NCBI GenBank assembly: GCA_000785145.2
Contig: JSZA02000050.1
Coordinates: forward strand, 1-42,499
Direction of reading: 5' to 3'
DNA from: Candidatus Thiomargarita nelsonii
GTDB taxonomy: Bacteria > Pseudomonadota > Gammaproteobacteria > Beggiatoales > Beggiatoaceae
Length of the DNA: 42,499 nucleotides
The notes under the pieces were generated by a model. The model ran no database searches and was not told the origin of the DNA. It was given only the letters and a program-made list of their open reading frames with translations. This document shows, in pieces, positions 8,455-16,346 of the stretch. Both the position numbers and the translations under genes were made by a program. Position 1 is the first letter of the stretch. Every line of letters begins with the position of its first letter.

Positions 8455-9492
8455 TTATGCCCGCCGCCCCCGCCACATCGCACCTAATATAATCACAGCA
8501 CCGAAGCTTAAAGCGAATACCATGATAGCGAAACTCACAGTGCTCAGAATCTCTACAAGACCCTTGTCTAGGGTTGCAATCATTTCAAGCTGGGATAGAT
8601 AGACGGGTACCATCAAGGCACGGCTGAATAGCACGATGACCATGATTGTCCCCATCACGAGCTTGATCATATAAGGTTTAACATAAGTCGTTCCTATCGC
8701 ACCTAATTGGACACCAAACAGTGAGCCAGCCAAAATAATCATCGCTAGACGGATATCTACATAACCGCTCCAAGCAAATTTGATAGTACCACCTAAACCC
8801 ATAACGAAGGCAACCACTAATTCCGTCGCAGAAGCCATCAAGCTGGGTGCGCCCAAAACATACATCATGCCGGGCACACCGATAAAACCGCCTACCGCGA
8901 TGGTGGCAGCCAACATGCCGGTAGCAACACCTAACGGCAGAATGAACAACAGCGACACTTTGGCTTTCAAGCTTTTGAAATACACCATCGTGTACGGAAT
9001 ATGGATGGATTGCACCCAGCGAGCTAATTTACCCGTTTTTTCTTCAGTATCGCTGTTAGAGTCTTTCCGAGACTTTAACGCATCATATAATACAAAGCTC
9101 CCCACCGTGCCTAATATTAGCACGAAAGCCAAACTGACATACAAGTTAGAACCCGCATCACCGAAAGTATTACGGATATGTTCTTGCACCTGTGCCCCTA
9201 TCAACACCCCAATTTCTGCAAAAAGACCAAAGATTATCCCCAGTTTCCAATCCACTTGCCCGAATTTGGCACGTTTAAGGGAACCGACTAGGGCTTTGGG
9301 GAACTTGTGGCACATATTGCTCGCCACTGCTACGATACCCGGTACACCTAGACTCATCATCGCCGGCGTGAGTACGAAGGCACCGCCAGAGCCAATAAAA
9401 CCGCTGACTAATCCGCCCACAAAACCGACCAGAAAGAGGTAAAGAACATTAAGAAAATATAAATCAATAAAATTTGTAGGTAATGATTCCAC
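8455..9492 (-). CDS. TauE/SafE (TSUP) family permease
   Basis: This inner-membrane protein of 345 aa has eight or more hydrophobic segments in two halves. It carries the family glycine-rich starts GFVGGLVSGFIGSGGAFVL near the N-terminus and ATIAVGGFIGVPGMMYVLG in the second half, which are diagnostic of TSUP transporters (sulfite, sulfoacetate or other organosulfur export). A soluble loop with a charged KSRKDSNSDTEEK stretch lies in the middle. Translation starts with GTG directly after the stop of the 81-aa gene (TAA-GTG), so the two are coupled. In a sulfur oxidizer sulfite or sulfonate export is the simplest guess, but the substrate cannot be read from sequence. Confidence 0.88.
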   Translation of the reverse strand: MESLPTNFIDLYFLNVLYLFLVGFVGGLVSGFIGSGGAFVLTPAMMSLGVPGIVAVASNMCHKFPKALVGSLKRAKFGQVDWKLGIIFGLFAEIGVLIGAQVQEHIRNTFGDAGSNLYVSLAFVLILGTVGSFVLYDALKSRKDSNSDTEEKTGKLARWVQSIHIPYTMVYFKSLKAKVSLLFILPLGVATGMLAATIAVGGFIGVPGMMYVLGAPSLMASATELVVAFVMGLGGTIKFAWSGYVDIRLAMIILAGSLFGVQLGAIGTTYVKPYMIKLVMGTIMVIVLFSRALMVPVYLSQLEMIATLDKGLVEILSTVSFAIMVFALSFGAVIILGAMWRGRRA

Positions 9493-9738
9493 TTATTTTT
9501 TGTCTCCAGAAAGTTTGGGTTTAATGCCTAACCAATCCCAGAATTCACCGGTAAAGTGGCCATGCACGAAGGAAAACAGAAAGGCGATGGCAATTGGCCC
9601 GATAAAAGTCCAACCCCCTTGCGCTGTCCAATGAACCAGCGGTTTTTCGCCTATATAGAGACCCACATAGAGACCCACCACGAAAAGGCCCCATAAGAGG
9701 AGCTTGATGGTCTTAGTTTTACGTTTTTGTGTAGACAT
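9493..9738 (-). CDS. Small two-helix membrane protein, operon partner of the TauE-like permease
   Basis: This 81-aa protein has a basic N-terminus (STQKRKTKT), two hydrophobic segments (about 11-29 and 41-61) and a C-terminal FWDWLGIKPKLSGDKK tail. Translation is preceded by AGGAAAATTA. Its stop abuts the permease start, so the two are likely made together. It may be an accessory subunit of the permease. I do not recognise a named family. Confidence 0.75.
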   Translation of the reverse strand: MSTQKRKTKTIKLLLWGLFVVGLYVGLYIGEKPLVHWTAQGGWTFIGPIAIAFLFSFVHGHFTGEFWDWLGIKPKLSGDKK

Positions 9739-9763
9739 TAATTTTCCTATTGTATTTAATAAC

Positions 9764-10135
9764 CTATAGCACTACAACCAACGGACAATCCGCCGCTGAC
9801 CACTTGCCAACAATGTCTAGGCTATCGGCATGACTGATCACAGCACAAGTAACAGCAGTATGTGTTTTGACATAATCCACCAGTGCTTCGGCACCTTTCA
9901 CCACTATCAGCTTGTGTGGGACATTTGTCAACATCTCTTGTAGTGCGACTTCCCTAGAATGGGACACACAAAGAATGTCCAAACCAGCACCGATCCTTTT
10001 GCAGACATTCAGCGCGTAATGCAGCGTCTTTTCTTGTACATGCCCTTCCCTGCACACTAGCAGAACATACTTGGATTCCTTAAAGTTCACCGCTAGCTCA
10101 CCGAAAGAGTTAGTACATTCCAGAGTGTTTTTCAT
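9764..10135 (-). CDS. Small Usp-like protein, first gene of the sigma-54 operon
   Basis: This 123-aa protein has an alternating strand-helix pattern like a single, divergent Usp/HUP-fold domain: a KYVLLVCREG strand, a helix with ALNVCKRIGAGLDILCVSH, and a C-terminal CPLVVVL strand. The glycine-rich ATP loop of UspA is absent, so ATP binding is doubtful. It is the first gene after the sigma-54 promoter, 25 bp upstream of the 81-aa gene. It may act as a regulatory partner of the permease. Confidence 0.65.
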   Translation of the reverse strand: MKNTLECTNSFGELAVNFKESKYVLLVCREGHVQEKTLHYALNVCKRIGAGLDILCVSHSREVALQEMLTNVPHKLIVVKGAEALVDYVKTHTAVTCAVISHADSLDIVGKWSAADCPLVVVL

Positions 10136-10166
10136 CAGGATGAAGTTCTTTTAAAATCATCAGTCA

Positions 10167-10346
10167 GGGAGTGTAACTTTAGAGGAGTCGGCCAGATTTA
10201 TCTTGGACGTCTTGAAACTCGGCTTTCAATAAGCATGTTTCGTGCCAACGCCAATAAATATATATAACAATATGTTTATATTAGATTTTATCTAAACCGT
10301 CTAAGTAAATTCCCTGACAGGCAGCGTTGCAAAATGTTACACTCCC
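10167..10346. promoter_or_regulatory. Candidate activator-binding sites in the divergent intergenic region
   Basis: GGGAGTGTAAC (10167-10177) and its exact reverse complement GTTACACTCCC (10336-10346) bracket the sigma-54 promoter. Related TGTTACA and TGTTGCA boxes follow at 10409-10415 and 10429-10435, next to the activator start. Sigma-54 activators normally bind upstream sites, and the copies on the far side of the promoter fit that layout. The assignment is inferred from repetition only. The stretch at about 10189-10210 is a fragment of the CAAGATTTATCTTGG repeat family. Confidence 0.4.
10233..10248 (-). promoter_or_regulatory. Sigma-54 (-24/-12) promoter
   Basis: On the minus strand the sequence is TTGGCACGAAACATGC, against the family consensus TTGGCACG-N4-TTGC. 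The -24 element is perfect, the spacing is exact and the -12 GC is kept with one mismatch. Transcription would start near 10221, leaving a leader of about 85 nt before the gene at 10135. A sigma-54 activator is encoded divergently next to it. Confidence 0.82.
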
Positions 10347-10437
10347 ATCGCACCGGCTCGCAGTAATGAGATAATATCCATTAATATATTAGTATTTTAT
10401 AAAACGAATGTTACAAATATTAACGTAGTGTTGCATT

Positions 10438-11433
10438 ATGAAACATGTCAAAAAGGAAAACCGCCATAAGCGCGAGCAATTGGCAAGCTATGGGGTGCAG
10501 CTCATCACCCAAGCGCCGCAGATGCAGAAATTGTTGAAAACCGCGAAGCGGATTGCACCGACAGATTGTAATATTGTCATCAGCGGGGAGAGCGGTACTG
10601 GCAAGGAATTGCTGGCCCGTTATCTGCATCAATACAGTGAACGTGCCCAAGGGCCTTTTGTTGCGGTCAATTGTGGGGCTTTTACTGAGGAATTGTTGGC
10701 GAATGAGTTGTTTGGTCACGAAAAGGGCGCGTTCACCGGTGCGATGGCGCAGAAACTGGGCTTTATTGAGGTTGCCGACGGTGGCACTCTGTTTTTGGAC
10801 GAAGTCACTGAGATGCCGCCTTCCATGCAGGTTAAGTTGCTGCGCGTGGTACAGGAGGGGGAAGTGCAACGCCTCGGTGGTACCACGCCCATTGCGGTGG
10901 ATGTGCGCTTTCTCGCGGCGACCAATCGCAATCTCCAAGAGGCGGTGAATAGTGCTCACTTCCGCCATGATTTGTTTTTCCGCCTTAACGTGGTGTCCCT
11001 GCACCTCCCGCCGTTGGCGCAGCGCAAGGGCGATATTGCACTACTCAGCCAGTATTTTCTGCAACGCTACTCCAAGCAAATGAATAAAGCGAGCAGCGAA
11101 ATTGCGCCTGCTGTGAGTGCTCGCCTGTCAGCCTACGGTTTTCCGGGCAATGTGCGAGAATTGGAAAATATCATTGCAGGCGGCGTGGCGTTGGCGAGAG
11201 GCGCTGCCATCGAACTCGAAGATTTGCCAGACGATCTACGCGCCTTTGATATTAAGACTTTTCGCCGTAAGGAGGATGGTAGTTTGCCCTCCCTAAAGGA
11301 ACAGGAAATGGCGTATATTGAGTGGGTACTTAAGGAAGTCAAGGGCAATAAGACGCTCGCTGCTCAAGTGTTAGGTATTGATCGAGTCTCGTTGTGGCGT
11401 AAGTTGAAGAATAATCAGCTCATCAAAGAATGA
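10438..11433 (+). CDS. Sigma-54-dependent transcriptional activator lacking an N-terminal sensor domain
   Basis: The 331-aa protein consists of an AAA+ domain and a Fis-type helix-turn-helix. It has Walker A GESGTGKE (50-57), the sigma-54 contact loop GAFTGA (97-102), Walker B GGTLFLDEV (115-123), an arginine-finger region FRHDLFFRLNVV, and a C-terminal HTH (GNKTLAAQVLGIDRVSLWRKL). The AAA+ core is preceded by only about 20 residues, so there is no receiver, GAF or PAS domain, as in PspF. Activity must be set by abundance, by a partner protein or by degradation. It is divergent from the TauE/Usp operon, whose promoter has the sigma-54 pattern, so that operon is its likely target. GC content is visibly higher than in the neighbours. 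Confidence 0.92.
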   Translation: MKHVKKENRHKREQLASYGVQLITQAPQMQKLLKTAKRIAPTDCNIVISGESGTGKELLARYLHQYSERAQGPFVAVNCGAFTEELLANELFGHEKGAFTGAMAQKLGFIEVADGGTLFLDEVTEMPPSMQVKLLRVVQEGEVQRLGGTTPIAVDVRFLAATNRNLQEAVNSAHFRHDLFFRLNVVSLHLPPLAQRKGDIALLSQYFLQRYSKQMNKASSEIAPAVSARLSAYGFPGNVRELENIIAGGVALARGAAIELEDLPDDLRAFDIKTFRRKEDGSLPSLKEQEMAYIEWVLKEVKGNKTLAAQVLGIDRVSLWRKLKNNQLIKE

Positions 11434-11992
11434 ATCCTTTAAAAGCGAAAACTCGTCGTACCGGTTCTACCGTACTGTTAGGGCAGCGGCGTATGGGTAA
11501 GACTGAGCTGGATTATCAAGTGCCTCAAGCAGTGGTGCCGGTATATTATAGCTTTCCGGATACGTTTGAAAATCGCTGGGATTTTTAATATGTGGAAAAT
11601 TTTATCCGCTGGTATGTGGCGTTTCGTTTGCGTCAACCGGAAATTTTGCCGGGTATTCTTGATTATGACGAGTTGATAGCAATAGCTCGTGAAAAACTGT
11701 CCGTGACTAAAGGTTTTCAGATTGCCTTAAACCCATCATGCGGCTCTGGTTTTTTAGTTATCATGGTTTTTCGAAAGCCGCACTAGTACTCTGTCAATTT
11801 GTTTTTTTGGGGTTGGAGTACAAAGCTTTAGCTTTGTCAGACAGTACTACGCTGCCGCTTTGTACTCCAAAAAAACAAATTGACAGAGTACTAGATTTAA
11901 TGTCAGAACATGGTATCTTGTGGTCAACCCAAGAGGATTTAGATGGCTTACTGGATTATGTGAAATTGCGACGGTTGCCGGAATTGTCATAA
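11430..11992 (+). pseudogene. Decayed paralogue of the ATPase/nuclease at 14488-16287
   Basis: An ATG overlapping the activator stop opens a frame with RRTGSTVLLGQRRMGKTE, matching the Walker A region of the intact paralogue. An in-frame TAA at 11586 interrupts WDF-YVENFIRWYVAF. A large internal deletion and a frameshift then join the ATPase part (ending near 11730) to the extreme C-terminus (WFFSYHGFSKAAL ... WSTQEDLDGLLDYVKLRRLP, ending at 11992). A 106-bp miniature transposon sits within that C-terminal piece. The gene cannot make a functional protein. Confidence 0.88.
11784..11893. mobile_element. Miniature inverted-repeat element with TA target duplication
   Basis: The 106-bp element at 11786-11891 has ends GTACTCTGTCAATTTG and its reverse complement, is flanked by TA on both sides, and contains an internal AAAGCTTTAGCTTTG palindrome. 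Taking out the element and one TA rejoins the relic's codons as GFSKAAL-DLMSEHG, exactly in register with GFSKKAMILMQEKG of the paralogue. This places both ends to the base. TA duplication is typical of IS630/Tc1-mariner-type transposition. Confidence 0.9.
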
Positions 11993-12104
11993 CATTCGAT
12001 GATCAAATTTTTTTTCTGTCATTTCGATCCCGACGATAGGAGCAATGCCACCAACGCGCCAGGGCAACCATAAAGGATTGCCCCTACAAAAATGGCATAT
12101 CACG

Positions 12105-12260
12105 TAGCAAGCGTAGGGTGCGTCCTACGCACATTCTTGATGTCATTGCAGATTAATTGTGCGTGGGACGCACCCTACGCGAGCGTAGCACCATTAAGAT
12201 TCATCGCAGAACGAAGAACAATGACATCAAGAATGTGCGTGGGACGCACCCTACGCTCGC
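12105..12260. repeat. Inverted repeat, 'GCGTAGGGTGCGTCC' family
   Basis: A left arm at about 12107-12148 (GCGTAGGGTGCGTCCTACGC, then ACATTCTTGATGTCATTG) is mirrored at 12219-12260. A third short copy lies between them at about 12167-12187. Partial copies recur at 35773-35803 and 36834-36850. Just upstream (about 12050-12097) lies a fragment of the GGGCAACC / GGATTGCCCCTAC repeat core. The 298-bp gap between the ATPase relic and the NYN gene is otherwise empty. Confidence 0.8.
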
Positions 12261-12290
12261 TTTAACAAATTGAGTAATCGAGTATTGCCA

Positions 12291-12815
12291 TTATGTTGCG
12301 TCGTGTTTTTTTTTGGCTTTTTTGGCTTTTTTGGCTTTTTTAGCTTTTTTAGCCGGTGCCGGCTGAAAATTTTCCGTACAGATAAATTGATCACAAGCGG
12401 CAACAAAAGCTTGAGGTGTTTTTTGTTCTCCAAAACCATAGACACTCAAACGAGACTTATGAATCCGTATCGCTAAAGGGGTAAAATCGCTATCACTGGA
12501 GACAAGACAAACCCCATCTAATTCATTTGACTTTGAATAAAGCAAATCAATTGCGTCGATTGTCATAGCCATGTCGGTTGCGTTTTTTCTAGGGGTATAG
12601 GCAACTTGTTGGATTTTCTCAATAGCAAATTGAGAGACAATCTTTTGCCATGTCTTTAGGTTTGGCTTTGTCCAATCACCATAAGCACGTTTGACAATGA
12701 CTTTGCCATGTTTTGCCGCCTCGACAAGTATTTCTTCAATTTTGGTTGGTTGAGCATTATCAGCATCAATGAGCACTGCTAATTTTGCTTGTTGGGGTTG
12801 TTGAACATTTTTCAT
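12291..12815 (-). CDS. NYN-domain (LabA/DUF88-like) putative RNase with Lys/Ala repeat tail
   Basis: The 174-aa protein is an NYN/PIN-like nuclease domain (about 10-150) with LAVLIDADNAQ, IDAIDLLYS and LVSSDSDFTPLA, the acidic residues expected to bind metal. It ends in a tail of repeated Lys-Lys-Ala units ending KKKHDAT, encoded by tandem 9-bp repeats at about 12308-12350. The paralogue at 34951-35652 is closely similar through the nuclease domain but continues into an OST-HTH-like domain, which this copy lacks. The basic tail could bind nucleic acid instead. A strong ribosome site (GGGAGGT) precedes the ATG inside the end of the ankyrin gene, overlapping by 50 bp. RNA cleavage is inferred from the family. 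Confidence 0.85.
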   Translation of the reverse strand: MKNVQQPQQAKLAVLIDADNAQPTKIEEILVEAAKHGKVIVKRAYGDWTKPNLKTWQKIVSQFAIEKIQQVAYTPRKNATDMAMTIDAIDLLYSKSNELDGVCLVSSDSDFTPLAIRIHKSRLSVYGFGEQKTPQAFVAACDQFICTENFQPAPAKKAKKAKKAKKAKKKHDAT

Positions 12816-13989
12816 GAGTCACCTCCCGACGATATAATTCCAGCGCAATTGACGACAGACCACACCTAGCCGCCATTTCTGCCGCAGTTAATCCTTCTTT
12901 ATTCTTGAGGCTTAAATCTGGCGCCAAAATTAATAATTTCTCCAATATCCGCTCAAACTTAGGCTCTAATTTCCTTTCTATAAAAAAAGCTCTTAAAGCC
13001 CAATGAACGGCTGTGTTGCCTTCGAGTTTATCTTGAATATTCACTATTGAGCGGAGATTATCCTGATCGCAATTTTCTAGGATATAAGTTACTAACTCAA
13101 ATTTGTGTAGATGCAAAGCGAGCGTGATAATTGTGAAATCTAAATCTGTGCAATCAGTCAGATTTCCGCCAGCCAGGCGGCGAAAAATCTCAATATTTCC
13201 CAATTTAGCACTCAACAAAAATGGTGTAAAACTGCTAAAACTATGATCCCCTGATACATCACTTTGCCGTTTATTAACATCAGCACCCGCTTCAATTAAT
13301 AAATCAATGACACCTAAAAAACGGGAAAAGTTAAAATTGAGTGCTTGTTCATAATCAGCACACAATGCATAATAATCTCCCCAACCTTCTTCATAAAAAT
13401 AGCGAAAATAGGGAGAAAGTTCATTTTGCTCAAAATTTTTGAGTGCGGCTCGTATTTCATCGCCAACGGTTTTCTCCTCATCAAGAGAAATCTCGAAAAC
13501 GGGCGCCAAGCAATTATTAAAAAAATGCTTGTCTAAAGGTTCCACTCTGACTCGCACACAATCAGGATCAAAACCTTCATGCTTTTTTTGATAAAGGTTA
13601 TGGACAAGTCTAATAAATAATTCTTTATCTCCAAATGTTTTTGCAAAAACTTGGGTAGTGTGTTGCCATGCTTTTGCTAAAAGTAGCCAGCTAACCAAGC
13701 TATTTAGGTGCTTGAATTTGAGCAGAGAACTGATCTCAGGTAGCCCATTGCCCTGTTTCCAACGCTGCAACAATCGACGAATAGACTCATCATCATTGTC
13801 AATTTTTCGTAGCGGTTTCAGCAATGCATTGTCTATGAGTGTGTTTGCCTTTGCGATATTAAAATCTTTTTCTTTAGCAAAACGGCTCAAACGTTTTCTC
13901 AAATCATCGCCCCTGCCAAATAAACCAAAGGCATGGACAATAAAATGCACGATTTCTCCTACATGCGGATAAGGGGTTTCTTCAGTCAT
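12766..13989 (-). CDS. Ankyrin-repeat-containing hypothetical protein
   Basis: From the ATG at 13989, preceded by GGAGAT, the product is 407 aa; an upstream extension to 14178 has no ribosome site and looks artefactual. The N-terminal 200 residues are unrecognised. The C-terminal half contains ankyrin-like units, for example VIDLLIEAGADVN, FTPFLLSAKLGNIEIFRRL, NTAVHWALR and GLTAAEMAARCGLSSIALEL. It has no signal peptide or membrane segment. It probably acts in protein-protein contacts. It overlaps the NYN gene start by 50 bp, so the two are likely cotranscribed; a functional link is unproven. Confidence 0.75.
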   Translation of the reverse strand: MTEETPYPHVGEIVHFIVHAFGLFGRGDDLRKRLSRFAKEKDFNIAKANTLIDNALLKPLRKIDNDDESIRRLLQRWKQGNGLPEISSLLKFKHLNSLVSWLLLAKAWQHTTQVFAKTFGDKELFIRLVHNLYQKKHEGFDPDCVRVRVEPLDKHFFNNCLAPVFEISLDEEKTVGDEIRAALKNFEQNELSPYFRYFYEEGWGDYYALCADYEQALNFNFSRFLGVIDLLIEAGADVNKRQSDVSGDHSFSSFTPFLLSAKLGNIEIFRRLAGGNLTDCTDLDFTIITLALHLHKFELVTYILENCDQDNLRSIVNIQDKLEGNTAVHWALRAFFIERKLEPKFERILEKLLILAPDLSLKNKEGLTAAEMAARCGLSSIALELYRREVTHEKCSTTPTSKISSAH

Positions 13990-14299
13990 CACATCTCCTG
14001 CGTTAAACGTAATGGCAGTGATGATAATCTTTCTCAGAAAAATGACTAGGATAGCAGGCGGACAGTGATTTATATATCCTGTTCTGCGCCTTGTGGTTGG
14101 AAATAAAGCCATATCCAGCACTAGAAGCCACCAAATAATCCTTAAATAAGCGATGAGCAAGCCTTCTCGAAGGTGCAAACGTTTGCGGATTTTATCAAGG
14201 CGGTGCTGTAGCGGCGGCGCACGGTTTTTGATATTGATTTAATAATTGCAAAAAAGTTTGGTTGTGGCAATATAGAAAAAGTGTCGAGGTTGGCATTGG
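13990..14299. other. Intergenic stretch without recognisable gene
   Basis: The minus strand stays open for 63 codons upstream of the ankyrin gene start but shows no ribosome site or known motif. I see no RNA gene. It may be remnant coding sequence. Confidence 0.4.
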
Positions 14300-14422
14300 G
14301 GTTGTTGAATCAATGCCATATCGTATCGGGCAACCACAAGGGATTGCCCCTACGTAATATAACGGTTTGTAGGGGCAATCCTTTATGGTTGCCCGATACG
14401 ATATGGCATTGGGTTGTTGAAT
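14300..14422. mobile_element. Miniature inverted-repeat element with 11-bp target duplication (CAATGCC family, copy B)
   Basis: The 101-bp element at 14311-14411 starts CAATGCCATATCGTATCGGG and ends with its reverse complement. The direct repeat GGTTGTTGAAT flanks it (14300-14310 and 14412-14422). The interior has the GTAGGGGCAATCC core. It is non-coding and lies between the ankyrin gene and the ATPase gene. Confidence 0.88.
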
Positions 14423-14487
14423 GGGATTGGTTAAAATCAATGCCCCTTAACTGTTTTTTTATTTAACATCAAGAGGGGTTAACCTAC

Positions 14488-16287
14488 CTAAAGTGTCGGC
14501 AACCGTCTCAATTTCACATAGTCCAATAAACCATCCAAATCCTCTTTTGTTGACCAAAAAACCCCTTTTTCCTGCATCAAAATCATCGCTTTTTTGCTAA
14601 AACCCTCAGCATCAAAAAACCAGACACGTACTAATTCCGCATCTCGATCTTTTCTCACCACTTCGGCTTTGTCAAGCAAGATTTTGATCTCATTAATACC
14701 GCTTTTTCGCCCAGCAATCCATTTACTTTCGCCCACCCATTGCTCAATACCAGCACCGCCGTGAACATCAATCTCGCAATGGCTCCCCGGGCCTAATTTT
14801 TCTCTGAGCCTGACATAAGTGAAATCCGGTACTTCGATGTCATTTTCCTGATGAAAATACCGCCCAGGCAAGGAACGCCGTTGAGCATTCAGCAGAATTT
14901 GCGCCATATAGACTTCGGCTAAATAGCCCTTGAGATCACTGACTTTTCGCTTTAACTGACTGTATTTTATCTGTAAATCTTCTTTCACTCGCCCTTGATC
15001 TTGTCTTTCAACCTCAATCTTGCCCCATACTTTGAGAAAGTCCAATAAAATCGGATCATTCACTTTGCCAAACCAACCGCCAAATTCTTTGTAATCAATC
15101 AAATCACCCCGAGACAATTTGATCAAGACTTCTTTGATCCGCTCTGGCGGGATTTTTTGCCCATCTCGTTCAAATAGCTGTTGCTGAATCCGTTTAATAT
15201 CTATTTCTTCGCCTTCTTCTAAGGCGGATAAGTAGAGTACCCATTTGGTAATACCATAGTCATTAATTCGCTCAATCCAGCGATTGACTTGATCGGATAG
15301 TTCGTTCCAGATAAATCCCGATGATAAATCAACGGCTAATAGGGTATTGAGCGTCTGCTCATCTGAAAGCGACATGCCTTGCTTTGCAGCTTGTCTGACG
15401 ACTGCTGTGATATAAAAAGGATTACCCCCACAACGCTGTGCCACCACGGGCGCAATCTCTGGTGAAAGAGTGGCTTGATAATACTTGGCCGCTTTGGCAG
15501 TCAGTTCGGCACCAAAATAACCCGTTAGGCCTTCTATCGGTTCATTGTCAAAACGTCCAAATAACGAGCCTCGCCCTAAAATCTCCCGCGCCAGAATACT
15601 CATTGCTGAGCCCGTGACAAAATGGGGACAAGTAGGCGATTCTACCGCTTCTTGCATATAACCCACTACGTCAAAATTATAGTGTGGCAGGCGGGTATTT
15701 TGAAATTCATCTAAGAAAACGACAATGGTACTGTCATCATAATCTGAAACTTGGCGAGGATGAGAAAGTGCGGCTTGTTCTGGGATAATAACCTCTTTAT
15801 CAAGAAGACTCTCAAGAAATTCAATGGCCCCTTCAAAGCCTTCGGTCATCGTTAACTGGTTGTGGATAATTTGTCTTAATTGAGCCCATTTAACAGTTTG
15901 TACCGATAAAATCTTTTTGTCACGCAACCGAAAGGCCACATACCAGCGTATAAAATTTTCCACATATTTTTTTGCAAAATCCCATCGATCCGTAATATTA
16001 TCCTGAAAACTATAATAAATCGGGATCACGGCTTTAGGAGCATGATGGTCCTGCTCAAAAAACAGTCGGTTGATGACTCGTTTAAAAATTTCCGTTTTGC
16101 CCATGCGTCGCTGTCCGAGCAAAACGGTGGACATGGTGCGCCGATGTCGGGCGTTCAGTGCGGCACGATAAAAATAGTCCAAAAAATCTTCACGATCTGT
16201 ATAAATTTCTTCGGGAACTAGGGGTTTTATAGCCCATTCTTGAGGGTGTGATTTCATTTTTATGATCTCATTGAGAGTCAATGCCAT
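14488..16287 (-). CDS. P-loop ATPase with C-terminal PD-(D/E)xK-like domain
   Basis: This 599-aa protein has a STAND/archaeal-type ATPase core with Walker A GQRRMGKT (58-65), Walker B TIVVFLDEF (187-195) and a sensor-like FVTGSAMSIL. A winged-helix-like middle follows (about 335-420). The C-terminal region carries KGYLAEVYMAQIL (453-465), then CEIDVHG (Asp507) and GESKW (Glu520, Lys522), which fits the acidic-plus-ExK core of restriction-type nucleases as in DUF234 proteins. It ends WSTKEDLDGLLDYVKLRRLP. A decayed paralogue lies at 11430-11992. The listed start, ATG at 16287, lies in CTTAATGGCATTG, which equals the end of the CAATGCC repeat family; Met11 (16257) may be the native start. Function is unknown; a defence or mobile-element role is possible. 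Confidence 0.82.
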   Translation of the reverse strand: MALTLNEIIKMKSHPQEWAIKPLVPEEIYTDREDFLDYFYRAALNARHRRTMSTVLLGQRRMGKTEIFKRVINRLFFEQDHHAPKAVIPIYYSFQDNITDRWDFAKKYVENFIRWYVAFRLRDKKILSVQTVKWAQLRQIIHNQLTMTEGFEGAIEFLESLLDKEVIIPEQAALSHPRQVSDYDDSTIVVFLDEFQNTRLPHYNFDVVGYMQEAVESPTCPHFVTGSAMSILAREILGRGSLFGRFDNEPIEGLTGYFGAELTAKAAKYYQATLSPEIAPVVAQRCGGNPFYITAVVRQAAKQGMSLSDEQTLNTLLAVDLSSGFIWNELSDQVNRWIERINDYGITKWVLYLSALEEGEEIDIKRIQQQLFERDGQKIPPERIKEVLIKLSRGDLIDYKEFGGWFGKVNDPILLDFLKVWGKIEVERQDQGRVKEDLQIKYSQLKRKVSDLKGYLAEVYMAQILLNAQRRSLPGRYFHQENDIEVPDFTYVRLREKLGPGSHCEIDVHGGAGIEQWVGESKWIAGRKSGINEIKILLDKAEVVRKDRDAELVRVWFFDAEGFSKKAMILMQEKGVFWSTKEDLDGLLDYVKLRRLPTL

Positions 16288-16300
16288 TAAGTAGCAATCT

Positions 16301-16333
16301 AAAAATCCTATTTCTTTAAGAAATCGGATTTTT
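16301..16333. terminator. Rho-independent terminator after moaB
   Basis: AAAAATCC and GGATTTTT arms with T-runs at both sides form a hairpin 14 bp beyond the moaB stop. It separates moaB from the ATPase gene on the minus strand. It belongs to the same hairpin family as 7513-7543. Confidence 0.72.
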
Positions 16334-16346
16334 TTTTAAATTAAAT

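Noticed and set aside
8780..9442. Plus-strand frame of 220 codons opposite the TauE-like permease
   Set aside because: Composition (Pro/Thr/Lys-rich) is that of an antisense shadow of a membrane protein; the minus-strand gene has TSUP motifs and operon context.
10420..11004. Minus-strand frame opposite the sigma-54 activator
   Set aside because: The plus strand carries intact Walker A, GAFTGA and Walker B motifs; the opposite frame shows none.
12270..12476. Frame encoding a Phe/Gly repeat (GFFGFFGFF)
   Set aside because: It is the antisense of the Lys/Ala repeat tail of the NYN gene and has no independent support.
14195..14466. Short frames across 14195-14440 (-) and 14281-14466 (+)
   Set aside because: Both are translations of the inverted-repeat element at 14311-14411.
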